A stretch of DNA of 64,000 nucleotides from Pagrus major (lineage: Eukaryota > Chordata > Actinopteri > Spariformes > Sparidae): NCBI RefSeq assembly GCF_040436345.1, contig NC_133236.1, forward strand, positions 14,293,966 to 14,357,965, in the 5' to 3' direction. The translations under genes and the position numbers were made by a program. Shown in pieces: positions 1-12,900 of this stretch; position 1 is the first letter of the stretch; every line of letters starts with the position of its first letter. Below the pieces are notes generated by a model that saw nothing but the letters and a program-made list of their open reading frames with translations, was not told the origin of the DNA and did no database searches.

Positions 1-936
1 TTGTGAATTGATCGGGGTTAGTTTCCCCCCTGTCTTGCAGGTCAGTTAGATTAAATTGGCTTCCTTTTACCCTTGGCTCGGTCAGGTTGCTCTGCCTCCG
101 AGCGGCAGCTGAGAGCCCAATCCCACACACTCTGCGAATCCATTCACTGCCCTAATGAGTCACAACAGTTTTCCTCTGCTATTGAGTGAAACAGAGACAT
201 GATGTTGTCTGCGGTCACATTGCTGTCATAAGGTTTTAATCAGCCGTGACATTTACCGTCCTCTGAGAGCTTTTAGCACAACTAGCCAGCTCTGGTTATT
301 ACTCCACAGCAACCCTCAGATCAGGTTTTGTATTTCAGTCTCAGATCTAAGATTATTATCTTTGAGTGTGAAGTTTCAGGTTTTCAAATTGAATCGATTG
401 TTTAGTGGAGGGAAATTTTGTTCATACTTGGAAGTAAAAGTAAACATAAGAAATTCAAGAATTCATCAAGCAGCAGGGGACATACAGAGCTTGTGTTTCT
501 TCAAAAGAAATACAATCTTGATGACATGTACTCACTGAACCCCTTCACTTGTGCCAGCTTTCCTTTCACTTCAGCCCTCCAATGTTCCAGTCCCCTCCCC
601 CCCCAAACAAACACACACTACCTACCCACATGAACGACCCACACACACACACACTCCCCTCACATAGCCAGCTTGTGAAATGTGCCAGATGTCCTTGCCA
701 CAGAGAGGAGGCGGACTGTGTATGTGTGAATAATGTGTGTGAGCGTTGGTTTAAGGCTCTGGGATGTTTTTAAAGTGTTAATTGATTTCCTTTCTTAAAT
801 GTCTGCAATAAGTGAATGTGTGTGTATGTGTGTGAGAAACGGCAACAGAAGGAATCGATGGGCGGATGGGCAGGGGGAGGGAGCGGCTGATCCCAAGTGT
901 ATCCTCTCTCTCTCTCTCTTTCTCTCTCTCTGTCTC

Positions 937-984
<48 letters not shown>

Positions 985-3864
985 TCTCTCTCTGTCTCTC
1001 TCGCTCTCTTATGTAATACACATGATTCATGTAGAGCCCAGAGGGGCTGGTATCACGCTCACGTTCTGCGTCCAACACACTCACAAACACACACTGCCTA
1101 CCAATACCAAGGAAATGTGTCCTCAAATCCCCAGCCCACGTGCTCTGTGCACTGTATGTGTGTATATACTTGTGTGTACATGTGTGCAAACTGCTCCACT
1201 CACTGTGGTTATTCATGGATGGTATGCATGTAACATACAGTATCAGGACACCCAAAAACTCTGTTAGGCGGTGTATCAAAAGGCTTTATCGACCATGTTT
1301 ATGACATATTTTTGCCTTATGTTAGGACAAATGTTCTCCCAAGATTTTCTTTCCAGTACCCATAATGCACCTGTGCCTTTAAGCCTGCCAGTCAACTGAT
1401 GGAAAAGGACAGATAGTTCTCTAGACTCCACATTCACCACAAGGACTTTTTTCAACTGGCAGTGCGATTTATGAACTGACTGAATCTTTCTAGACCTACT
1501 GTCTCATTAGCTCCTTGAAGGAATTTGCACTGACAACACACCCAGACAAATTTATTGTTTACAGTTTCTTTTGTTTTCATATTGCCACTGGCATTATTTT
1601 ATGTCATTATTAATTTTCCAAGATGTAATGGAAAATTCTAGATGGTTCTTTGAGTGAACTGACTGGTTATTTGTAGGTGTTGTCATACCTGTGTCTTTCT
1701 TGCATAATTACTTCCTTATTGTTTGCAAGAAGTTGTTTATGCTGACTCACACTTTGAGAGTTCTGGCTCATCAAAATGGTGTACAACACTCGACATTTGC
1801 CTTCTTGCATTAAATGAATATGAGCTAAAAAATATATTAACACCATCTGGGAAACTGTGTTGAAAAAAAATCTCTTCCCTGACATGTTAATGATGAATGA
1901 ACACAGTGGGGGTTTTCGGAATTTTTCAATCCAGGCACTGTAGTATGAACTTAAATATTTAATCAAACATCACAAGCTACTTCTATCCAGAAAGGAAAGG
2001 CAATAACAGAAGTAACAGAAACAAACAAAAACCTACTGCTCCTTTCAAATAGTTTTCATGTTGTTTTGCTTTTAAAACTTTAATGGTTATTGATGAGAAA
2101 TGGGTTCACTTCCTTTCAGTAGAAAACAATAAAGGTGGATTTAAATCAGAACAGCTTAAATGTAAACATAAGCGATAACAGCAATTACAACACTCGAACA
2201 ACCAATACATGAAGGGCAACATTGACAACATGAATATATGAAATTAACCTATAATTAGACATATTACCATAGGGGTGAGACACTCGTTTTAAAGCCTTAA
2301 AGTCATCATGTTATTAGTTCTCCTGTTCACTAGCCGCCGTCTCTCCTCTGCTCTCCATACATAATTCACACAGGTAATCCCTTGACGTGTTCCAGGGATG
2401 GAGATTGCTCTGGAAATTTTCATGAATATGAAATTTCATCACTGCTGACAGGCTTATTCCAGACTCATACAAATAGCAGTGTGCTGTGTGAATAGAAATG
2501 GATGCTAAAAAAAATATACTGTACAGCATTTGCATACGAGAGCCGAGCTCTAAACACCAGAGACCAGCATACAGCACAGAGCGGCTTCTATTTCGGGTCT
2601 GTGGAGGTTTGTGTCACTTTAACTCATTTCTGGATATTACTCTTTTCGGAAATATGGCCTTTGAGTGATAGGAAATAAGATGTAGAGACAGGATGATAGA
2701 CCGTAAAGATTGAGGAACTCTTTGCTCCCATTTTGCCTCACTTAACAAAGAAAGGAAAAGCTTTAAGTTCCTGCATTGGTGACTTCATGTTCTCTGTGGA
2801 AAGGTCAGGACAGCAATTTCTTATATCTGTTAATGCGCTCCGTTGGGACGCAATCACAAAGCCTGCTGGGGCCGAGGTATTTTTAGAGCCAATCACAGTC
2901 CAACTCATGTCTTTTTTATCTGTCGTTTAGCTGTTGAGTGTAAACAAGATTACCAGCAGGGTATCTGCTGAGCTAATGTAAATGTTGCACTCAAATTTGT
3001 GTTTGAGATTACTGTGTATGATTTGTGTTTATAATTCAGGACATTCTTCCAAAAATAGAAACATGCTAAACAAAACATCCTCTGCATTCAAGCTGGGTGC
3101 CAGTAAACAAACACAGCAACAAAGCGGCACCTTGGGTTTTGTGTACTGTTTGCACAGGATAAATGGCTTCAGAGTGGAAGATTTTCAGGGCACAGCGCAA
3201 ATATTGCTTGTTTCATGACTTTTCTGAGTCTATCTGACATCCCACTAATGTTGGCTGCATAGAGCTCAGTTCCTAATATGGTGTCAATTCCTTAGAGTAA
3301 GCCTTTGTGGTTTATTCCAGAGGAAGTGGTCCTAGACAGTGAGTCAGAAAGAGTAAAGATGAGAACTGGAAGCGCCAAAGGGTCTATTCACATGATCACA
3401 TGCCATGTTTTTTGCTCTAACAGTGTTATATACCAGGAGGTAAAAAGACTCGGATGATCCTTGTGGGTCCACTTAAATAGATAAACGATACCCTCTGAAA
3501 AGCCATTGTCTTGTGAAGTTGAGTTGAAGCTGGACAGGAAAGTGCCAGCGAGGACCAGAAGTCTCCCACAAACAAGCCCGCTGTGTGCTCTGTGTGGCGG
3601 TGACGTTTATGTATGTTCATGTGTGAGAACGGGAAATGGCTTTCAGAGGGCCTGGAAGAAAAGTGGAGTCAATAGGGTAGAGAAGAGAGCAAGGTGAAGG
3701 GGGAGGAGTGCAAGAGAAGGAGCAGAGAGCTGCCTTTGTAATTTCCTCTGAGATTTGTGTTTGTTTTTGACAATCGATTGTTATCCATTCTTGGCTTGAG
3801 TTGAATACATTTTTCTCCACCTGATGAAGGCCTATTGCACAGACAGATCCCTTTGTTTTGGCAG
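1..3864. other. Non-coding stretch upstream of first recognised susd6 exon
   Basis: I find no supportable coding exon here. The open frames are short and arise from low-complexity DNA, mainly the CT tract at 902-1010 and short CA/GT runs near 600-660 and 720-840. An acceptor-like TTGCAG sits at 35-40 but is followed by no recognisable protein. The stretch is probably susd6 5' intron or the intergenic DNA before it; I cannot tell which. Confidence 0.5.
902..1010. repeat. (CT)n microsatellite
   Basis: About 110 bases of TC dinucleotides interrupted by a few TG steps. On the minus strand it reads as an artificial Arg-Glu repeat inside an open frame. Confidence 0.95.
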
Positions 3865-3914
3865 GTCTTGCATCAGCGCGGAGGACCTAACCAAGGATAT
3901 GAGGATGTTTTCTT
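3865..3914 (+). other. Candidate short exon (possibly 5' exon of susd6)
   Basis: A pyrimidine-rich tract ending in TTTGGCAG (to 3864) is followed after 50 bases by a perfect donor, GTAAGT, at 3915. Two of the three frames are open. One of them ends in the phase (one spare base) that would join the sushi exon at 18913, but it encodes no signal peptide. It could be a 5' UTR exon, a skipped exon or coincidence. Only splice-site quality supports it. Confidence 0.25.
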
Positions 3915-6900
3915 GTAAGTCGAGTTGCTTCAGAAAAAAAAAAAGACTTGACAACTCCCTTTTTCTCTGTAATAACAGAGTAGACTCCAGCGGCTAGCAT
4001 AGCGTCATTGCTCTGACCACAGGAAAATATCTGAATGGGCCACCATGCCCTACTTCTGGCATCTTAAACAGCTGTAGTCTTTGAAACTTGTTGCTTTCTG
4101 AAGCCAAACAAAATTGTGTGTGGCTGTACAAAAAAACCCACAGTGTGCAAGCGTGTCTGCACACTGTTGGTTTCTCCTCGCAGAACGTTTGCTAGATAGG
4201 CTGGGTTTACAAACAGTGCAGCCCGAGGGGAGGGGGGAACAGTGGGTCCAGTGCAATTAACTGTTCAGAATAGTCCCCTGAAGTCCTGTTAGCAAGGCTG
4301 TTAGCAGGCAGGCAGGAGTAAAGCAATATGTTGGCTACTGGCTCCTTTCTGAAATGTGAGAACAAAGAGGGCTTTTAGGGGGGTGTTGGAAGCCACAGGC
4401 CAAACCACTGCAAGCTGCTGCCCCGCTAGATCACCAGTCTGCAATTAGGACTGCGAACTGTGTGTGTGTATGTGTGCGTGACTGAGTATATTGAGCCCAG
4501 CACAGCCCCCTTTTCTATGATGTCTCTGTTCTTCTTTCTCACTCTCTTTAAGGCTTCAGCCATTAGCCAGGTGAGACCAGAGCCCATTAGAGGCCGTCTG
4601 GTTGAATCCATCAGCCTTTCTCTTTCATTACCTGTGTGTTTATCACTTGAGCCATCACTCTCTGCTCTCACCTTTTGCCATTTAACAGCTCTCACACCCA
4701 ATCAAGCCCTGAAGGGAAACTTTAAACGCCTCACCAGATAGAAAAAAACATACTCCATGGAAAAAAATACTGCAGTGCGGACAGGCGGCGCAATACTGTT
4801 TCATTCACTTTGAATGGTTGACCAGACAGTTCCATTACTTGGTGAAGATCACAGATGGCCGGGATTATTGTTAGCTACGCAGCGCTCCCTCTTCACCTCG
4901 TAACACTAAGCTTATCATTGGATGTGATTTTTATTTTTTGAATCCCATTTTTTATTACTTCTATTAAGATGTTTTACCATTCTGGGTGTCTGTTAATCAT
5001 CATATTTTTGTCTTAATACGGAATTTTACTTTTTTATTTGTTCAGTGTGCTGATTGCCATTTTGTTATTCCTCCCCTGGTGACAGGTGCCATGTGGTAAA
5101 GGTTAATGAATGTCGAAGCAAAGGAGTGGTGGCACTGGCACACAATCGGTCAAATCTGATAACATACAAAATAGGTTAAGATACATGGAGCTGCATTTTT
5201 AAACAAGCTCTGTTACTGGTTATTTGCTAATGCAATATTAAATATGATCATTTAAAAAAGCCAGTTACTTTTAAAAACAACATCTTACTTTGCATTGTTC
5301 AAAGCGTTGTTTTCTCCAGCACTTGAGGATTATTCTGAAGCTACATTAAAGCCGGAGAGAGGAGATTTGTAAATTGTTTTTCTGTGAAACGTGTGCGGTT
5401 GTCTGAAGCAGCAGGCAGTCATAATGATTTCCAAAGGGCCTCATCTGAGGGACCAGCCTGCTGAGTAGAGGACATCTCTGACTAATGAGCTGCTAAATAT
5501 ATCCCCCAGTCTCTCCTGTCTTCTGTTGCTTCTGCTTCAGTTCTTTCTTTCTGTCTTTTTTTTCATTCTTTTTTCTTTTATTTTGTGTTTTGACCATCAT
5601 TGTACTTTTGTGTGTGTTTTGTATTCTTTTGGATTTACATTGTCAAGCTGTCTCCTCAAAATCTTGCCAAAGTACATATCTATAATCTCTCTCTTATTTG
5701 ACTTTTTTCTATGTCTGTCTTGTCTTTGGTCCCTCCTCTCTTACCTCCTCTTGGATTTGTGTGTTTTTCTGGCCCACTGAAACAGTGTGGGCTGATTTTT
5801 TTTTTTTCATCACACCGTTAGTCAACGGCAGCATCCTGTTCAAACAAGTTCATCAGCTTACACATAAGGCACTGAGCATCCTACACAGATATGCTGAATT
5901 TGCCAATGGTTGAGACATCCAAACCGCGCCAGACTGTGAGCAACAATGTCAGAGCTCATGACGCAGGCGTAGCACGAATGGTTTGCTAAAATATGATATC
6001 TTGCTGACAAGTTGAAAGCTTGAGGTTTGTCTGTGGCTTTTACCATATTTCCATAATATTATCAGGAAAACTGTAAACAGTAAACTACTGACATGAAGTG
6101 CACAAACATCCACATCTTACTTGCTTGATGCTTCACAACAAAGCTTTCTAGTAGAGTTGAGCAAACGAGTAAAATGTGCCAATATCCATTCTCTTGATGA
6201 AGGAAAACCTTCAATGGGTAGCTAACTGAAGTTTATTATTTGAAGTTTATAATAGTTTTTTTGCTCGTGTGATCAAAAACATTAATTTGAAGTTCAGTTC
6301 TGATGCTGTTCTGGAAGTAGTTTTTTTATAAATGGTAAATATAGCAGGTGCTCTGTTTCCCTCAACAAGTTTATGATACATGCGTGTTCTGTTTGGCAAG
6401 ATAATCTTCACAGATGAACATCACTTAAATGAGGTGCCAGAAGAAAAAAGCTAATCTTAGGCCATAAGATAAAATAATATAAGATAATCCTTTATTAGTC
6501 CCTACATCACAGTCGCATGACTTCAACATCACCACCTCTGAGCTTCGATCTATAGAATACTAGACACACTTTACTATAAATTGATCAATTATTAATTTAC
6601 AAGTTGTTTGGTCTGAAACCATTCTCGCTCTTTACTTTACATCTCTGTGTCCGGTTTGATGACGTTTAACGTCCCCGTTAACTTCTCTAGTCTCATTTAG
6701 CCACTTGGTAACTTCTGCCTTTTTTAAGACAGACATGCTTGTACATGTGGAGTATTTACTGGCGGATTTTATGTCATACCATCAAAGATACAAATTAGAT
6801 ACACTTTAGATACAATTGTGAAAATCTTTTATTACCTTATTTCAGGCTTTTAACTGAACCCTTATTCAAAAAACACATTCACTTCAAGATGACGGAACAG

Positions 6901-9900
6901 AAAGTACAAAAACGCTAACTTATGTCCAGGTTTTAGGACTCGTTCTTGTGTCACTCTATTTCAGGCTTATTAACCTCCTGGTAGCCCCGGCCTTTTGTGG
7001 TTTAAGTCCTGCCCATTCCAGGAACAGATATGGATACAGATAATTTAGTTGGCTGAATAGATACTGATAAGGGTCTACTCACTCATATCTACTTTCTAGC
7101 GGTCTCTAGGCTGTAAATGTTAAACAGCAGCAGCAGCAGTAAATGTTTGGCTTGCATTAACACTATCTTAAAACAGCAATTACATCTCCATGCCACAGAA
7201 AATTTTAGGTTAGACAGCAGCTACTAAATTACTGACAGCTGGATATAATGAGACTGTTTTTCAAACAGTGGTTTCTCCTCAGCCGCCTGCATGACCATCG
7301 GTTTAGCACAAGAGCGGCAACTGACGTGTTTCCACTGAAATGCCGACGGCCTGTGCAGTTATCACCTGCTGAGAATCCACAGTGGACTACAGAGTGGAAA
7401 TGCATACAGTCATGCCTCAACATGCCACAGCTGTAGAAATACAGTGGAAAAGGGGCAACACTGTACTGCAGCATGCACAACCCTTAATCTGTTGATTCAG
7501 CTTTTAGCTTTAGTCCAACTTTAGCTTTGTCAGAAGCTCTCTGCTAGTTTACTTGCTAAATAAATTATCTAAAGTGCATATAGAGGCTACTTAAACACAG
7601 CCAGTCTTAGGCAGAAAAATAAACACAACCCTTTTGACACATCTAGTATTCACTTTTTCCTGTGACTTCATGGTACATGCTGTGGTCTCATTTTTGCCAG
7701 CCGGGTGTCCTAATATTTCCCGTCTTCTTCTCATTATTTCCTGTTTTTTTTTGTTTTGTTCTGTCTAGTCCCATCCCTCCAACTGTAACCAGTCCATTAG
7801 ATTGAGTGTTGATATGTTTAGTGGCCAGTTGGCTTAGCTCCACTCTAATGCCCTCTGTCCTTATTACATCATCTGTAAACAGCTCTCTGGAACAAACAAC
7901 AGCCAAATGGCGAAGGCCTTTGTATAGGCTACACTAGAGTCCATTTGGATAATTGTGTCAGGGTTGATGAGAAGCGTGCACATCTCTGTACGTCTGATCT
8001 GTTTTTATTTCCATCCATCTGTTTGTATATGTTTGTACATCTATGAATTAATTCCTAGAATTTATATCAGATTAAAAAATGACAACAGAATCCAAAGATA
8101 TCTTTTAATTGCCATCTTAGTCTGACCAATGGCCCAAAAGCACAGATGATCAGTTTATGAGGAGAAAAGTGAGCAACTCTTAGCATTTGTGAAGCTGCAA
8201 CCTCTATATATTTGGTGTTTTTAATTCATAAATGGCGGAAACAATTATCATAACTGGATGATTAATTCTTTAATCTTTTCAGCGCTTTAAGTAACAGTTT
8301 TTCAAAACATGTCATCTTTAACAGCTTGTGTTTGTATGTGTGGGCTGAAGTCCTCATTAACTGTAGATTGCTGCAGTTGCGGTTGGGCTTGAGTCACAAA
8401 TTTGATTATTTATAATTCACTTGGCACATTTGAAAATAACATGAAACGTGTGACTTTCTTCTGACGTGTTTGATGACTAAAGGCTTGACGACTTCAAGGT
8501 TGCAATATTTATTTTGATATGTGCAAGTAAATAACTATGTTGTCTATTGTTTATTGTGCTGTACTTCCTTTCACACTCAGTCGGTTACTGAACTGTGTTA
8601 CTGATGTTACTGTGCTCTTCATGCTGGCAGCAGTCCCATCCAGGATTTGGAAGAGTTTGATATCTGTGTTTGAGTCCACGAAAAGTTTGCTGTGTTGGAG
8701 GTCTAGCCAGCAATATAAACTGTACTTTGTATCTTCTTCATGATGATAAGCAGTAGTTTATTGGTAACTCTCTTACTGGACTTTCTATTTCATCTTGTAT
8801 TTTTGGCTTGAGTCAAATTTGCCCACCAGAATTTTTGCACTTGCTCAACTTATATAACTTAAAATGTGAGGTTTCAGAATTATTTTCTTGTGTATGCATT
8901 CGTGTTTAGTGTTATCAAGCAGTGATTATTAACTTGAAGAAAATGTTCAAAGTTAAAACGTCATGGACACTTTTAAAACTTTGTGCAACTTGTCTTGACA
9001 TGGCTTGCCTTGCTTTTACTTGAGGCTAATGGATGGTTGCCAAGGAGATTATTATTTTTCTTGGCAATGTTTTGTCTCTGTCAAATACAGGTATGCTGCT
9101 TTTTCTCAGTCTTTCTTCTCTTTTCAGTAGCACTGACATGGTGACACCAGTGATTGGGGATGTCCTGTTTTTTAGGCCAGATCCAAGTCCTTACACTGTG
9201 AACATGCTGATGTATAACTTAGGATTTCTTGCTGCTTTTTATGTTTTTTGAGCCCGTGGCTGTTAATATTCTCAGAATTTTGTTAATTGGGAACAGCAGT
9301 TGCTATATCCAGAGCAAAGAAAGATTCACAGTTACATTCACGGTCAATGCAAACACACAGTATGTTGGCACGTAAGAACGAAGTGTAAACCCACCAGGAT
9401 GTCACCCATTAGTTTGTGGACTGCTAAGACCTTGAGATTGGCATTACATCTGTCGCCATATTGGTTTTCGGAGCCAGAAGAGACCTGAGGACATGCCGTT
9501 GTAGCAACCTGTCATTCAAAAGTTAGCCTGCTTTATCGTCTATTTAAATCCAAATGGGACCGAAGACTGAAAACTAGCAATTAAGACCATAAACTCATGA
9601 AGAAACTGTTTACTGAGATAATAAATCAAGATAGAAGTAGGGTCAGTTTCTCTTAAGCGTACATACAATTTGGCCTCTTTTTGAAACCAGTACAGTTGCC
9701 CCATGCATGTTTTAAGTTCTTCGGCATTGGCTTCATTTTCAGACTCAGAAGCTCTGTCCATATTTGATACAGTGAATGGTAAGTACCTACTGTCCTGAAA
9801 AAAATACTAGTCAGTGTCACACACTGACAACATATCACTTCTCTCAGCGGAACATATGTTAAGAAGTTGTACTCTGTTTGGTGCCATTTGATCACCCTCT

Positions 9901-12900
9901 TGCTGACTTGCTAGAGCAGTTGCTCTGTCAAAGTTCAGTTGGGCTTCATCAGGGTGATGAAGTGCTGCAACACTGCCTGGATTGTTGAATCACAGGAGAC
10001 TTGATACAACGTTTGGGACAGTCTTTAACATTGTCTTTGTTTCTTACAGGGATAATAGCCAGAGTCATATTCCCTAAATAACAGAAATAAACAATCCTTT
10101 TGCATTAAGCAGGGTTTGAACAAAATGTTGAAAGTTCGAGAGACGGTATGTCTTCAAGGTTAGGAGTAAACTTGAATTAGAATATACTTGTTGAAACATG
10201 TTTGACTTTCACCATAATGTAGTGTTTCATCTACATGTTCACTCATGTAAACCAAAACTCTTCTACTGGTTAAAATGAAATGGTCCTATCATTGTTTTTA
10301 TCATTTATCGTAATAAAAAAGTGACAATATGCACAGATTGTTGTGTGTATAAAGGAATTGTGTTTTTGGTTTTGGAACTTGTGTAAGTGAATTGTACTCT
10401 TAAAAAGCTGTTCAAACGCTGTATGAGTCTTCCTGCGCTCCATTTAAAGTTGCTTCCTTCATAGTGCTGTGTGTAGCACAGTATGTGCTGTTCTGTTGCA
10501 GTGAATGCTGTTGCATGTTCAACAACTCAAATGTCCCCATAAAAAAGGACGCAGACTGAATTATGTCTTCATGTGGTTTGAAAGAAAAATCTGTAGTATA
10601 ACTATCAATAGACTTAAACTGCCCACACCTAACTCGTGCTACCAACATATCAGCGTGCCAGCCTTGGTAAGCAGGGTTGGGATTATCTCCCTGACTTTCA
10701 CCTTCAACAAATGTCCCAGGCTCAGCACTCATACCTCTGCTGGCTGCTGAAATATGATCAGCCCACAGTTGCATTGACAGTTTTTTGGGAGGGGGTTCTG
10801 TGTGTGTCTGAACACATGCACGTGTGTGTAGGAGGGGTCCCACACACTCTTTTGTTTTCCTCTGAAAGCTGAGAAGAAGGAATGTCTGCCTCCCAGCTGT
10901 CCTCAGCAGTGAGGGTGATAGAAGCAGAGAGAAGGGGGGAGCTCACTGTTCGCATTCGCTAACATCCTCCCATCTGTTACTCGAGGGCAGAGTGTGCGTG
11001 TATGTGTGTGTATGCCTGTATCTCGGGGTTGGAAAGAGGGTCACACAATGGTGCTCCCCCTTGCCCTCACCCGCTTTGGCCTCCCATGCATATTTAACCC
11101 TTCAAATGCAAAGTTGTCTGTTGTCCTGTTCGGAGGCACGCTGCTTAAATCTGTCACTGTTCCCCATCCCTCAGTGAGCGGGGACAATGGGTTGTAATGG
11201 CAGCACACGTGGCTTGCTAAATGCATTGGAACAGCAGGGGAGAAATGGGTGGGGATATGGAGGATGTGGTGTCTGTTAAGAGACTTCCTTCACCCTGGGT
11301 GTATGCAGCATGTGTGTTTTGCAGCTGCGTGAAGATGTGTTATGAGTGGGCCGCTGAGTTCTCTGGAAATGCTCTTCTGGAAGCCCTTGACTTGTGTTTT
11401 CTGGCAAACTTCCTGTTTACTGTACAAATGACACCGTTGGCTATGACACCAGTGTGCTATACGGACACTGGTTGGCCTTTTTAGAGCGTATGGAGAAGAA
11501 ATAAGTGCCCACACTCGGATTCATACCCTTTATCATTCACACAACACAGATAGGATGTCAGTGAGCAGTACAAACCTGCTGTTTACAAAGGCGCCTTGGG
11601 ACACTTGCAACCTACACTTGCATAGAGAGTAAACTGTCCGCCTAGATCTATGTGTACTCCGGCAACTCCCTCACAACGCCTCTGTGTCCTTCATCCTCCT
11701 CCGCCTCCCCCTTTCCTCCTCAGTAAGGTCCCTCCACCTTCTCCCCAGAGGCCCTCAGTGTGCTTTTTTGGGGGGGGGTTTCATGCTTTAAGGTTTCAGC
11801 TTTGTTCTGCATTCTTTCTGCCCTACAGTATAAAAGTCCACATTCATAAGCTTTTTTTTTTCTCATTTTCTTTCCCATAACCTTTCCTCTCATTCAACAA
11901 AATCTGCTTTTGAGTCAGGGCCCAGCTGTTATGAGTAGACAGAATATGAAAGCAGAAGTGTGTTTGCGTCAGTGTTTAAGTATGACGACTCCTCACTGAC
12001 TTGCAGTAGAACATGACTCTACTAGTATCAGTCACCCAGACATTAAGCAACCTATGTTACTGCCTGGTGTCACCCTCAGGTCAGCGTACTGAGTTGTGTC
12101 ACTTCATACTGTGTGAAGCTCATCTGTGAGGTTTGTGTATGTGTGAAAGAAAGTGAGTGCAGGAAGCTTGCTCTTCACACATATACACACCATATCACAT
12201 TATGAAGTTTTACTATGACTCGCTTATAGTTTCGAGTTTGTAGTTTCTGACCAAATGACGCTTGAAAAACTTTCACTGGATTTGAAGCTAGATATTAGCA
12301 TTCATATTGTATCTTCTATTAGGCTGTACACCAATTTAATCAGTTTGACCAGTAGTTCATTAAAGTCCCCCCCTAAACAATCTCAGGGAAAACAAAACAC
12401 TATCCACCAATAGCAGAAATGTATTGCGTGCCCCCTTATACCTTCCAACACTATCCCGCCGTGGGCTCTGCTGCACTGTACTGCACTCTAATAACAACAG
12501 CTTGGCTAAAAATCCCATGGATTAGCAGCAGAGATGGGAACGTGGCAAAAAACAAAAACACCCTCAGCCCAAAAATGACAGCAACATCATCAAAAACAGC
12601 AAAAACAGAGGGCTTGGAGAGAGGCCAGCACATGAACAAAAACATATTTACCAGGCCAAAGAGAGCATCATCATCCTCTTGGTCTTTAGCTTAATCCAAC
12701 ACACATCCCCCCTTTAGCATACATTGACACACACAGATTCCCCTGCTCTACACACACACACTTGAAAACGCACCCTCTTTTATGGCCTATTGTTCCGTAG
12801 AGCGACCAAACAGCTGGTTGCAGAAGTCATCAGTATCTGATCTGCTTTAGAGCGCTTCCAGCTTGTAATGGAGGATAATTAGAATTTTAATTTGCCCGGG

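Noticed and set aside
770-1279. Minus-strand open frame with a long Arg-Glu repeat, and plus-strand Leu-Ser frames over the same DNA
   Set aside because: They are products of the (CT)n microsatellite at 902-1010.
4517-4569. Signal-peptide-like MMSLFFFLTLFKASAISQ ending at a GTGAGA donor, as a possible first exon of susd6
   Set aside because: It ends in phase 0, whereas the sushi exon at 18913 needs one spare base. The hydrophobicity comes from a T-rich tract.
5526-5780. Hydrophobic 84-codon open frame
   Set aside because: T-rich low-complexity DNA; no splice or domain support.
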